From NCBI GenBank assembly GCA_000231825.2, contig JH720293.1, forward strand, positions 2,666,001-2,730,000: a DNA stretch of 64,000 nucleotides. Direction: 5' to 3'. Positions 25,092 through 41,202 of the stretch are shown piece after piece; position 1 is the stretch's first letter; the number at the start of each line of letters is the position of its first letter. Origin of the DNA: Tetrahymena elliotti 4EA. Its lineage: Eukaryota; Ciliophora; Oligohymenophorea; Hymenostomatida; Tetrahymenidae. A program made the translations under genes and the position numbers. The notes beneath the pieces are model-generated. The model did not search any database. It saw only the letters and a list, made by a program, of their open reading frames with translations, and was not told the origin of the DNA.

Positions 25092-25835
25092 GCATCAATA
25101 ATCTATCTAAGATCGATTGTTCATTTCATGAAAGAGAGAAAGAGAACTAACAAATTCTAATAAATTTTAATAAATAAGTGCTTAATCTATAAATAGTTAT
25201 TTTATTGGTATTGAAATACTATTAAAATGTATCATACGTTGGTCTATTTTCTAAATATGTTTATTTTTTTATGGTTAATTTTATTTTTATTCATTCCTCA
25301 TAATAAAAACTTCTTTGATATTTCAAAGTTAAAAAGGCTTACCAAACAAAATATTGCTGTAATTAATCATATTTCTAATCTTTTTGTTTGGTTACAAATA
25401 GATATTTTTTTTTGCCTGTTTTTTTGAACAAAAGACTTTTTTTAAATAATTAAAATGTTGTTCTGATCAGGTGAGGTGAAGAGTGCTGTAATGGTTGTAA
25501 TAGAGTATTTAGATTGATCCTTTTTATTATTTTGTTCAGTTTATGAAATGGAAAAGTTTTTTTTTTTAAAGAGTCTATTCTCATAAAATAGAATATCACA
25601 ATTACAGAACATTTTAGAATTTTCAGAAAGTTATCAAAAAAATGAATAGATTTGAGTATCAATTCGTGTTGTGATTTCACCCAGTTTAATTTTTCAAGTG
25701 AGGTTTTGAAATAATTTTTGAACTTATTTGATAAGAAATTTAATTGAATTTACTCAAAAATCAAGATAAATTAAAAAAAAGGTTTATATCAAGCAATTTA
25801 AAACAGCTTATTAGGTTTTATAAATACAATAAATA
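25092..25835. other. Intergenic spacer
   Basis: AT-rich spacer between two genes on the plus strand. Apparent ORFs on both strands here (for example 25227-25427) lack coding character. Confidence 0.55.
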
Positions 25836-28800
25836 ATGGAAAAGCTTATTCCTTTGATCAACGAAATTCATGTAATAAAATTATTTAAATTCTGAATATT
25901 TATTAAGATAAACTTCAATATCAACAGGATGTTTTAAGTAAATCATAATTGAGCAATTAATTGAGACTCCCTTAGATCGTGGTTATTGGATCTCAATCAA
26001 CTGGTAAAAGTTCTCTCCTTGAAAGCATAGTTGGGTAGGAGATACTTCCAAGAGGTAAAGGGATAGTTACAAGAAGACCAATAGAAATTTAACTAAAAAA
26101 TCAACCAAACGCTGAATAAGACTATGTTGAATTTAGTGAAAGAAGAGGAGAAAAAATTACAGATATGGATTTGGTTCGTAAAATGATTGATGAAGATACT
26201 GAAAAAATAGCAGGAAAAAATAAAGCAATTTCAAATGTTCCTCTTCGTTTAAAATTTTACTCAAAGAATGTTGTAGATTTAATTTTAGTGGATCTTCCTG
26301 GTATGACCAAAGTAATTTAAAATATTTTACATAAATGATTTTATCTGCTGCTTTTAAGATTTTAAAAAATTTTCATTCGTTTTTTTTATTGATTATTAAG
26401 TTAAAGCAGTAATTATTTCAACAGTAGAGTTAAAAAGAGAGAATAAATAAATATAAAATGAATAAATTTTAATAAAAAAATAGAATCCTGTAGGAGATTA
26501 GCCATAAGATATTGAGTAGCAAATTATTAACTTGATAGAGCCATATATTAAAAATCCTAATAGCATTATTATGGCCGTTTCTAAAGGTTCTGATGATCTC
26601 GCTAATTCCGAGAGTTTAAAATTGTCAAGAAAAATAGATCCTTAAGGAAATAGAACAATTGGAGTAATAACACAATTAGATTTAATTGATGAAGGAGCTG
26701 ATGTGCTTAATGATTTATAAAATAAAACATATCCTCTAAAATTAGGTACAATTAATTATCTTTTGAGACATGTTAGTGACTAAATGAATATTATAAAAAT
26801 ATAGGTTATGTAGGTGTAATCATGAGAGGATAAAAAGATATTAAAGTTAAATCTATTAAAGAATAAATAGCAGATGAAAAAGGATATTTTGAGAACCATG
26901 CTATTTATAAACGTGTTTGCAATAAGATGGGTATACCTTATCTTATAAAGTTATTAAACTTGAGCTTGATGAATCATATTAAAAAGACTCTACCAAACAT
27001 TCGTGAAAATATAGTTTAGATGCTTAATGACAGAGAAAATGATTTAAAGTAATATGGTGATTATTCTTCACTTGAAGATAAAAAAGATAGAGGAATATTT
27101 GTTTTGAGACTTATCTCTTAATTTACTAAATCTTACAACTCTCTCATTTGTAACTTACTTATTCATTTTTATACTAGCATAAATCCAATTTTTATATGTT
27201 ATTTATTCTAAATTCTAATCATATTTTGATAAATAGAAGGACAATACATTTAGACAAATAATGATGAACTTTAGGGAGGTTCAAGAATTTAATACATTTT
27301 CAATAATATATTCAGAAAATCTATTACAGAATTAAATCCTTTTGACATTCTTAAGGATGAAGATATAAGAACTGCTATCAAAAATGCAGATGGTCTTAGA
27401 TAATCTCTATTTGTAGCAGAAGGAGCCTTTGAAAATTTAGTTAAACAATAAATTTCTCGTTTACTTAATCCTTCAATCTAATGCTCACATCTTGTTTATG
27501 AAGAACTCCGTAGAATAATAAATTTAATCAATGTCCCAGAAATATAACGTTTTGATAATTTTAATAATCGAATTTTCTAAGTTATGGAAGATGTCTTAGA
27601 AAGGTAATTTCATTTATTGTTTTTATAACTGTGATCTTACTTTAGCTAAATTAAAAAAGATCTTTGAAACCTACAGACTAAATGATCAAAAATCTGGTAG
27701 AAATAGAATTAGGATATATAAATACAAATCACCCTGACTTTATTGGAGGTAGAAAATATCTTAAGTTCATTAGTTAATATTTACTATCTTAAAATAAAAG
27801 GTATTGAACTTGTTTAAAACTAGTCTGAATAAATGTGTAAAGAAGAGGAATAAAAAAGAAACTCATCAAAACCACAACCTGGCCAATTTTCTAATAAAAA
27901 CGAAAGAGGCTAAGAAACAGATTCTGATGCAAAATCAGTAATTTCAAGTAAATCATAGGCTATTGGGGGTATCGAAAGAAGTTAAAAGAGATAATAATCT
28001 TAAAATGTTTAAGTTACACCATCAACTCCTACAGATTAAGACAGCAGCTTTTGGTCTTGGCTTCCTTTCTCTTAAAAGCAAAACAAACAAACTGAGTTGC
28101 TAGACAGTAAATTAAAAATCATGAATATGAAAAAGCTCGCTGAAGTAAAATTAATTTCTATCAAAAATTCAATTTTTTATTTTATTACTTTTTAAGGAAA
28201 ATTAAGGTAAAGATTACAGTGACTCAAATTCTCAAAACTCTCCAAAAGGATATACAAGAAGAGTTTATAGAGAATTTATGGCTCCATAATCATATAATGA
28301 TGACTATTCAATCAACAATATCAATTAAGGCTACTAAGGAAATTTACCATAAGTAATTAATTATTCTAATATGGAGGAAATATTAAGAAATTATCAAAAT
28401 AAAGGTACCAACAAATATTAGACTTGAAGATAAACCCTCTAAAAGAGAAATGAGTGAGGCAGAAATGATAAAAAATTTAATAGTCTCCTACTTTAACATT
28501 GTTAAAAAAAATGTTAATGATTCAGTTCCCAAAACTATAGTATCTTTCTTAGTCAATAGAGTAATTATTTTTTTTAATAAGTTAACGTGTTAAATAATCA
28601 AAGAAAAATAAACATTTAATAAAAGAAATTTATTATAACTTAAAACAAAAAAATAGCCAATAAAATTATTTCTTTCAATACTATTTTTTCATAATTTAAT
28701 CTCATTTGGTGTTTCTGCTTATTTTATGAAGTACCTTTTTCTAGATTAATCATCAATCAAAATAGTTTTTGTAAAGATTCCTAATATTTACTTTTCGAAA

Positions 28801-29159
28801 GAAAATATCAAAAAAAAAAGAGAGAGACTTTACTTTTTAAAGAATAAAAATATTATTTTTTATACTTTATAATTAAAAAAACCACAAGAATGAATTTTCA
28901 AAAACTTTAAGATTAAAAAACAAATCTTTAATGATTTTAAATATGAAATTTAATTTATTTATTAATTAAAATTAAATATTAATAGAGCGTTAATATAGCA
29001 GAAAGAGAATTGGTTAGTAATTTATATAAAGAAGATATATTTGATGATTTGCTCGCTGAAAACTCATATATTGCCAAATAAAGAGAAGAAACTAAGGGTC
29101 AGATGATTCTATTAAGATCATGTCTAAATGTATTAAATGATCTTGATGCCAAATTTTGA
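25836..29159 (+). CDS. Dynamin-related GTPase
   Basis: Multi-exon gene; the first exon (25836-25871) reads MEKLIPLINEIH and joins 25928-26311. The GTPase domain has G1 GSQSTGKSS, the G2 threonine in GKGIVTRRP, G3 DLPGMTK and a G4 reading TQLD where TKLD is usual. A middle/stalk region follows (LISQFTKSYN, then GLRQSLFVAEGAFENLV and INTNHPDFIGG). A Ser/Gln-rich variable stretch precedes a C-terminal GTPase effector domain (AEMIKNLIVSYFNIVKKNV ... LVNR, then after a ~420-bp intron ERELVSNLYKEDIFDDLLAE). No PH or proline-rich domain is present, so it belongs to the DRP/Dnm1-like layout. It should self-assemble and drive membrane fission in endocytosis or organelle division. The exon junction just before the GED (about 28350-28400) needs confirmation because I could not place one intron exactly. 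Confidence 0.88.
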
Positions 29160-29579
29160 TATTTATTAGCTGAAATAATTTTTAAGTTTTTAACTTACTC
29201 TTATACACTTCTTTTTACAAATAATTAATTATCAATACTATGTTATTAAATAAACAAGGAGTAGAATTAACTTTAAACGTATTATTTTTGTTTTAGTATT
29301 ATAAAATTAGTATCAGTACAATACGTAATAATATCAAAAGATTTGCTTGAATTTTATTATTTCAATTGCTTTAAAGCAATTTGTTGTATAACTGAATGGA
29401 ATTAAGCATAAAAATTATTAATGAGTAAATCAATTAAATTTATAAAGAAAATTAAAAAAAACTAAAGAAATATATTACAAACAAACAATAAGTATTTCTT
29501 AAAAAACAGTTTATTAAAGTAAAGTAATAAATAAATAAATAGATTGATAAATAAATATATACATAGTTGATATTATTAA
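29160..29579. other. Intergenic spacer
   Basis: AT-rich spacer between the dynamin and kinase genes; contains the likely promoter and A-rich leader of the kinase gene. Nothing else seen. Confidence 0.55.
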
Positions 29580-32425
<2,846 letters not shown>

Positions 32426-33206
32426 AAAAAATAAATACTTAAATTATGTTTAAAATTCAATTATGACTAAAATAAATATTCAAAACTTAGCTCATAATTA
32501 TCAAAAGTTAATATAAAATATCATTTTTAAAAAATATTCTATTCAGACAGAAATAGCAAATAATTCCAAAATTATAAGGATTGTTAGTATGTTATCTAAA
32601 AGGTTTATTTACATTAAATGATAAATATCAATTATTTCATTGCCAATATAAAAATATATTTGAAATCTATTATTATTATTATAATTATATTTCACCATAT
32701 AAAAATATTCTTCTGGGCATCTAAATCAATTTATAACTCTATCAAAATCTTATTGTATTTTGCTCTAGAAATTAATTATTTTTTAACTTTCAAATAACTC
32801 TTTATTTGTTTACAGCTATAGTATGCTAATCATTCTCATCTCTTTTACACTATCTTAAAGTTTGGAACAAAAAATGTTCACAACTTTTCGATTTAATTTG
32901 ATTTAAAAATTTTTTTACAATCACATAATTATTTTTGCTTTTCATTAGAAAGTTTTTACTGAAATCTTCTAGATTACTTGAGATTGATCAGAAAAAAATA
33001 ATCTTTGTTTGTAGTGACTTCAATAATTAGCTTAATAGAATTAAAATATATGCGCAATAAATCTTGATTTCAAATGATTTTTGCATCTACCAGAATTTAT
33101 AATCTCTTTTTGCTAATTTTTTTAATTCCAAATTAAAAATTTATAATGTATTTATCAAATTAAATTTCTTATTTTAGAAGAAAGAATCTAACTAAAAATA
33201 TCAAAC
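32426..33206. other. Intergenic spacer
   Basis: AT-rich spacer between two plus-strand genes. No gene, repeat or RNA seen. Confidence 0.55.
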
Positions 33207-35003
33207 AATGAAAAGTGAAAGTCTTAAAAATTCTATCAACATTCTCAAAAGTATTGCGGAGGAGATCAACCCAAATAGTAACCCAAACAGTTTAAGTTCT
33301 TCTAATAAACTGATAAAAATTTCTAAGCGTTTGAAAATGGCTAATCTTATTTTTTAAGAAGAATGTAAAGAACAAAAAAAATTTTTAAAAAAATACATTA
33401 AAAAACCAAACTCATCTGTCAAATATAAATCATCAATTAGGAAAGAAAAACTTTAGAACTTTGTTGAAATAAATTAGAATGAAAATGCTAGAGAAGGTTA
33501 GAGTGTTTCACATAATTTACAAAATAAACTGAATGATAAGAAAGAAAATATGGAGGAAGAATTAGATTTAAAAAACCCTCCGTTTAAGATAGAATATGCA
33601 AATTAACTATCTGATGAAGAAATAAAAGAAATGATAAGAGCAGAATATGATATTTTAAAATTAAAAGAGCAATACTAAAATAGTAACTAATCAGATAGCT
33701 TTTTTTAAAATTTATGCTACACTATTCATAGTGTTTCTAAGAATATTTGCAATCAAGCTGAGGGAATATATAATAAAGTGAGATAGAATTTTTAAAAGAT
33801 TTTGTAAGAACAAGATATTATAGCCTTTTAAAAATCTTCTTAATGGTTTAAAAATACTATCAACCTATTTTAAATAGAATAAAAAAAATACAGTCAATTG
33901 CTAATTTTATTAAAGGAAGAAAAAAATAATTTCTGTTTAGAAGATGTAAAGTATGATAGATCTTTTCAGCAGCAGAAAGAATAAATTCATGTAACTGAAA
34001 AAGCAATTAATAATAAGTAAGCATTTCTTTATTCTCATAGTCTTTATGACAACAAAATAGTCGTTTAAAAGTTTCCAAACTACTCATAAAATTCAAAGAT
34101 GGGATCTGTATATTTAGGCTATTCAGACATTATACATTTTGAAGTATTATCTAATCATTAAGACCCTGAAAATCTAAAGTCTATTCTAATATTATCTGGC
34201 TCTAAAAAACTCTCTTTAAACACTTTTAAGATCAACAATTTATAAATTCTACCAATATAAAAGTAATATTTCAACTCTAGTAACAAATTTAATTTATTTT
34301 TTTTAAAAATAGAATTTTTAATGATGTCTTAAAGTTTTAACATTAAGATGTTTAAAACTGTTTTGCAATATTATCTAAGGATAGAAAAAAAATCTAAGTA
34401 TTAGATGAAAATGGAAGAAATATTTATACACTCTATGAAGTTTCCAAATATTTGATTTTGTCTTTTTGCTTTTTTTTAGATAATGAAGCACTTCATATAG
34501 TAAATTTTATGAACAACTTTACTGTAGTGTACAATAAGATAAAAATGAACAATTAAGGTGAATTTTTAAGATAAAATCTATCTATACAAATTATTTAGAC
34601 AGACATTTACCTTGAAAGTACTAAGCTTCCATCTGAAAATGATTCACCAGATATGTATTTCTTAAAAGAGAATCATTTTTACCTCTAATTCTCAAATAAG
34701 ATGTATATATTATACGCAAATGAAGTAGAAATAGGTGTACTTTTATATGAAAATATAAATTACATAAAAACTATTTTCTTCGAAAATTGTATATTTAGAA
34801 TATATACAAACGATATAACAATCTAATACTACGAAAAACAAAATGTTTTCAAAGAAAAATCCATTTTTGATGAGAAAATAGAAAACTTAAGTCTCAAGTA
34901 AGCATTAATCACTAAGATAAGTGAAAAAGAATTTAATTTTTAAATTGATGTAATAACTATTCAAGATATATATTATACATTTTATTTTAATATTGAGTAG
35001 TGA
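33207..35003 (+). CDS. Uncharacterised protein, possible beta-rich C-terminal half
   Basis: Starts MKSESLKNSINILKSIAEE. A single 50-bp intron (34263-34312) joins two frames in phase; the total is about 580 residues ending at TGA. The N-terminal ~250 residues are charged and helical. From about residue 290 the sequence alternates short hydrophobic stretches with polar turns (KIVVQKFPNYSQ, SILILSGSKKLSLNT, FRIYTNDITIQYYE), as in a beta-propeller or other beta-rich fold, but no WD signature is clear. I do not recognise a family. It has no signal peptide or membrane helix. It is probably lineage-specific or highly diverged. Confidence 0.7.
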
Positions 35004-35667
35004 GTGAAATTTTTATCATCGAATTAAATAAAATTTGCTTCATCTTTATAAAAGATATTTTGAGTTTTTTTCAAAGGTTCAAATAAATATACAATTATTC
35101 TTAAAAATATTGTTAAAAAATATTAATTCACTTGTAGATCATTTATAAAAAATATAATTATAATGCTCCAAATATTTTGAATTACTAAAAAAAGCACATT
35201 AAAAATTATTTAAAGATTTAAAATTTATAATTTAGATAAGCCTATTTTTTCCACACAAGAAACTAATTTTTATGAAATATTTAAAAAAATTTTAATAAAC
35301 GTTACCGTATTTTGAAAGATTTTTTATGTTTCAAAGCTTGAGTCTACAGACTCACCTACATATATATTTTATCTTAAAATTCTAAAATAAAAGATTAAAA
35401 AAGACATATTTTTATAAAATATCTAAATAATTTTAATTATTAAATTTAGTTGCAGTTTTTGAAAGCAAATTATGAGATATTGAATCAGTAAATATGATGT
35501 TTTTTAATAATAAAAGGTAGATTAATTAAAATATGTTTATTGAAAATTAAAAAATATAAAAATATTTAATACATTTTAGTATTAAAAAATTACTAAAAAA
35601 GAAAATGTACAAGATAATTTTATAAATTTTAATTATTTAAAATGAAATTGAGATATAAAATTTTCCA
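35004..35667. other. Convergent 3' intergenic region
   Basis: AT-rich spacer between the converging unknown gene and the LMBD2-PH gene. Nothing recognised. Confidence 0.55.
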
Positions 35668-38600
35668 TCACTTTTGGGATTTTTCGTTACTTTTCAAATA
35701 TCTTAGAACATTATTTTAAATATGGTCTACCCACTCAACAGCATCTTATTCATTTTCTGTTTTAAAATCAAATTATCTGTCTTTAGTGTGTATTATGAAA
35801 CGAAGGTTTTTGTCATCCTTAGAATCTTTTTTATGAGCTTTTCTGGCATCTTTGCTATATTAAATTACATTAACAATGTCTTTCATAGGTATTTCATTTT
35901 ATTTTTATTAGTGTATATTACTATCACAATAAAAAAGACTACCTTCCTTTACTATGAGAAATTTTTTTTTCCAACCATTTAATTTTCTCATAACTTTATT
36001 TTCACTTTTTTTATATACCCATCCTCCATCAATATTAATTGAAGATTTAGTTTGAACTATTTTACTTCTACCTCTTGTCATTTCATATTCCAAATCTTCT
36101 GTATTATCAGATGCATAACCTATTTCTATCTTTTCACTTTAATTTTTTTATGCAGATTTTTATTAATCCTCAGTTTAATTATTACTATTTTAGCTTATCT
36201 ACTTTGTAGATTTTTAATTATTATCTTACTAAGCATCCTTTTGTTATTATTTGGTATCTTAATCATTACTAGATTCATCTCCCTCATTATTATCATCATA
36301 GACATCAGAATCAACTTCAAAATTATCAGAAATATCTTTTCCTTCTTTCAGGATCTTTTTGTGAATTTTTTTAATCTTCAAATTCTTTTTTCTTTCTTTT
36401 TAAAATTCTATTTCACCAATTTCATTCATATTTTTGTAGTTTTATTAATCACCATCAACAGAACCTTTAATGCTATCAAGATTTATTTTTAAACTTTTTT
36501 GTGACACATTTGATAAATTAGATTTTCTATTTTAAACAATCTAATCATCATTTTCATTCTCTCCTTTATTTTCTAAATTTTACTATTAATTATATTAATT
36601 TTCAAGCTCATTTTATGTTTATGGGTATTTCGTATCATTTTACTGTTAGTGATTATTTGATATTTAAATATCATTATTATTGTAATTTTGTTAGTACTCA
36701 TCTATTTCATCTTAGTTATTTTCAGGTTATGTTTAGAAATTTGGAGAGAAAGTATTTAAACTCATTTAATAAGAAGCAATATTTGGTTTTTCAATATCAA
36801 ATTATTGAAGAGTGTTTTAAAACTAACTTTAACTTAGGTCACTCTCTGCTTAGTAGGACTCTATTTCATTAAGTTATGATTTATAGAGTTAAGGGTTTTT
36901 AGATCTTATTCTAGGTTCAGTTTAATCATTTATTTCATTTTCTTCTATTCTTTCTGTAATATTTCTGTTTGGGTTTTAATTGAACATTTTGTGTTTAACA
37001 TATTTACCATAAACATTAACTTCGAAATATTGAGAATTTAAATCATCAGACCTGGCACTATTTGGATTAGTCTCATTATAATTTGAAATAGTAACAGCAT
37101 TCTTTTTTACTCTAACAGGAGACGAAGACTCAGAACCTCCTATATCATAAATTGAAGAATCCGTTTTTGTTATAGAGTCATGTGTTTCTTTTTTATTTTT
37201 ATAAAAATCACTGACTATGTTAGTTGCTAGCATGGTTCTTTGATATTATCTATTTTCTATATCGTCTTATCCTTAATTAACATCTTCTACATGGATAACC
37301 TAAAAAGTTGGAACTTTACTTTTCTCCTGTTCAGATGAATCTTATTTAGCTTGGAAATAGCTATCATCTAGAGTTATTTCATTAGAGTAATTTCCATTCA
37401 CCATATCCTCCAGGGACATTTCCTTTTGTTATTATTATAAATATTGTTACTGTCTAACTCTAGCTACTATTCCTCCTTCTTCTAATTTATTTGAATAAAC
37501 AAATTTATTTTAAGTTTAATTATTGTTTTTATTTATTATAGATGCTAGTTTAGATCCTGACTTATATTCACTAGGTTTTGTATCAGTCATTTCCTAAACA
37601 ATCTAGTCTTTATTTTCCTTCTTTTTGAATGTAAAAAAGGATTTTATTTTATCAATTAATGAATTTTCACTTTATTCTAGTTTACTTTCATCTAAATCAT
37701 CTTATTTGCTACTTTTGTTTTACAAATTTTTTATAAATTGCTATTTTCTTCTTCTTTACCATTCATTAATCACCCACTTCTCTCCAGATTATATTTTTTC
37801 TACTTCAACTTCATTTGAACCCATATCTACTTTGTCTCTAGTTAAAGCTTTCAAGAGTTTTTTAAGAGAACCAAACATAGATATAATTCCTATGACTGAA
37901 ATTAAAAAGCAGACTATCAGATTATACCATTTACCTAGAAAAGGGACACTTTGCATAGGCTTGAAAAAAATATCAAAGCCAGAATGTACTATTAAATCTT
38001 TATTATTAACTTGATCAAGAATCAGCATTACGTTATAGCAAAGAGGAAACTATAAAAAATATTAAAATAATTGCTTGATTTAAAAATGTAGTTTAATTTA
38101 CGGCTATTGTTCCACATGTTTTTGAGTTAAACATAACAGTGAGTGGGTGTGTATGGTAAGGATAAATTTCAAATCCTGCTCCGAGATCTATTTCAAATAA
38201 GGCAAAACATGCACAATAAATAACATACCCAAGGATAAGTAGAATGAAGAACATAACACCGGCTACGTTTGTACTATTTTAGATTATCTATTAAAAAGAA
38301 AGGCTTTAAAGTATAGAAATAATTAATTTTAAATATTTACTCTCATGAAAACAATAGCTTAATTATCATCTGTTGAAAAAATTAAAGCAGTTTCACTATA
38401 AATAATTAAAAATGAGAGCATACCAGCTAAAACAGCTGATATTTTGTATAAAATAACATATTTTTTATCCATTTTTTTGGCTTCTAATTGTTTATAATCT
38501 TTTAGTAAATCATTAAAAGAAGAGTTCAAAAATTTGCTCTTCAAAGAGTCCTGTTTTGAATTTTTATTTTTTTAAGACTTATCTTCTTTTGTAGGCTTCA

Positions 38601-40187
38601 CCAGATCTTTTTTATTTTCTAAACTATCTATGTCAATTAACTTAAAAATTTTGTCACAATGCTGTTTAAAAAAATTTGAAATTAAATAAATTATTTGAGC
38701 AGTAAAAACATTTACTTATTTCCACTTATTAAAAACTTTTACAAAGTTATATTTTGCACTCTTTAAGCCGAATCTAGCATTTGCTAAAATATTTTCTGTA
38801 ATCTAATTTTAAATGATAATAATTTTTATTTAAAAAATGGGATATTAGTAATAAAAATACTATATCTGGGATATCATCCAAATGCTTTGATAAATTAGAA
38901 GAAGCTGAGCTTGATTTGTATGATCTATGATCTTCTAAATTGGGTAATTCATTGATAAACATATCTTTGTAAGGGAAGAGTATATGGCCATCATAAATTT
39001 TATCAATAATTCTCTTCATTTTTTGTGTTGCTAAAAGTAAATTTGTCTAAATTTTATTTAATAAGAATAATAATACTTATTCTGCTTTTATTAGAGAGTA
39101 TTTTTATTTTACTTATGTATCTTAATATCTATTAAACAAGGGCTCTGCTTTAGTTAAGAGAATATCTAAAGTGACATTTGTATTAGTTTCAGACCAAAGA
39201 GAGTAAGGAAATTAAACAAGACCATAGCCAATTAGCAGAACCAAAACTGTAATACCATAAATATTAGAGAGTAACAAAAATACTTAAGTCATAATATCTA
39301 TGCCAAAACTTTGAGTAAAAATGAATAAGATAATACATCCTAATACATAAGGTATGACAAAAACTAAACAAAGTTGTATGTAGCTCTATTAATAAAATAT
39401 TAGAATATTCACTTAATTAATTAATAATATTATAAGTTTAAAATTTTTTACCACAGTAGTACCTATGACGCGAGAGAAAAAGAAAACATGACCAGTTTTA
39501 TGAAATAAATTTTGTACATTCATAATAAACATATTCAATACCATCATAACCCAATAAACTACATACCATGTCTTATAGTAGCTATCATCATAAAGTTAAT
39601 CAGAATCACTAATTTTTGATAAATCAGTAATTTCTTTAGATTAAGGAGACTCTTTGAAAATATTCTCATATCTTACTGATAGGGCAGTATCTGCTGGTAT
39701 AAGTATGCTTTAATTTAGTTATATTATGATTTTATCCCTAAATATAAAATAAATTTGGAAATTTACAATGTAAAAAAGGCTAAAAAATATCCTATTGAGA
39801 GAGTAATTACTAAATCTACAGTCAGTAGAGTAGAGTCTATGTATTTTGCTAGAATGTGAAATATAGAAGCTATAATAACTATAGTGATTTTAAAAAAGAT
39901 TTATTTCTTTTAGCTCTGTGAATTTTAAATTGAATCTTGTAAAAATACATTTCTCTTATTTTTCATAAAATCAAATTTGCTTTATGAATACTTTCTTGTA
40001 AATATAGAATTAAACAATTACTCAATATTGATCCTGCAAAATATCCCTACATGTTTTGACTGATTGTTATAGTCAATAATGAAGCTAGTAGAGCTATGGT
40101 CCAAACTATTTTACGCAGTTTGGAGCGGATGCCTGAAGTTTTAACCTTTTTAGTTTTTTGGATCTGTGCTATATCACTGCTAATCAT
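35668..40187 (-). CDS. LMBR1/LMBD2-like multi-pass membrane protein with C-terminal PH domain
   Basis: Starts MISSDIAQIQKTKKVKTSG. The first ~2.1 kb encodes hydrophobic helices split by several introns (for example 38050-38101, and others near 38285-38340, 39400-39450 and 39720-39770). The LMBR1 core is recognisable: KISAVLAGMLSFLIIYSE, then GVMFFILLILGYVIYCACFA, YPYHTHPLTVMF and FPLCYNVMLIL, close to the HHxTDxxSLLF and PLCLNFLGL region of LMBD2. From 38049 down, one exon of ~2.4 kb runs without a break through a final helix, a long Gln/Asn/Ser-rich cytosolic region of ~600 residues and a PH domain (GGWVYKKSENKV, NGWKKKFLIVKEGSLFYCD, ending DAVEWVDHIQNNV). Family members act in receptor signalling at the plasma membrane. 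The PH domain would bind phosphoinositides. The N-terminal exon structure is approximate. Confidence 0.8.
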
Positions 40188-41202
40188 TATTATAATTTAG
40201 ATAATATTTTTTTTAATTTAAATTATTTATTAAATATGCTTATTATCAAAGACCATACAATTGAAAATTAATATAGTTATCTGGTGCTAATTTATTCTTA
40301 TGAGTGTTAATTTAAAAGTAATGAATTATCTACATGTAAGTGAAAGTATTTATTTCAAATGATAATTTTGATTCGTTGGTGATTGAATCAAAAGTAAGCC
40401 AATTCTGATTGTATCTTTTAAATTAATTTATAAGTTAACTATGATATTTACTCATATTCAAATAAATATTTTAACTAGTCTGAATATTACTCATACTAAA
40501 TATAATTATTTTTATTTTATAATTATACTTATTGAAATCATATCTGTGAAAGCTTAAAAAAGTATAAAGAAAAGATATTAATTGTAAATTATATCATAAA
40601 ACATATCTGAGCTTTAAAACTAAATATTCTATCATATTTGCTTTTTATTTTAAAACAGAAATAAAATTTAAAAGATATTCAATTGAATCTTGAGAAATAT
40701 GTAAAAAAAATTATTAAAACTCTTGACCCTAAACTAATTTTATTCCTAAAATAAATTTAATCTACCATCAATAAAATCTAAAAAAAATAAGCAAAAAAAT
40801 GTAAGCTTAATACAAATTGTTATTTTTTTTTTTGAATTTATAGGGTTATTATTTCTTTAATAGATATTTATATTAAAAATAGTTAAAATCTAATTTTTTA
40901 AATTGCTTTCATTCATTCTTTGATTATTTTAATGTTAAAATGTAAATATAATTTAAATATATCCTTAAAAACATTAGCTATTAACACAACATATTTTTAA
41001 AAGACAATATACTATATACAAATGTAAATAATTTTTAAACAAACTGCCCTTTTTACAAATATATTCATCACTGAGTAAGAAGCAGATATTTATTTAGACA
41101 TTTTTTCACATTAAAATAGAAATTTCATATTTTTGAATGAAGTAAATTGATATCTCTAAAGGGTAAATCCCTGATGCAAAATAGATATCTGGGACTAATC
41201 TG
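40188..41202. other. Intergenic, divergent promoter region
   Basis: AT-rich spacer between the divergent LMBD2-PH gene and the multi-pass membrane protein gene; presumably carries both promoters. No other feature seen. Confidence 0.55.

Noticed and set aside
25227..25680. Short hydrophobic ORFs on both strands after the V-ATPase gene
   Set aside because: No in-phase exon partners, no conserved motif and typical intergenic composition.
36052..36492. Plus-strand ORF of 146 residues
   Set aside because: Hydrophobic antisense shadow of the Gln/Asn-rich linker of the LMBD2-PH gene.
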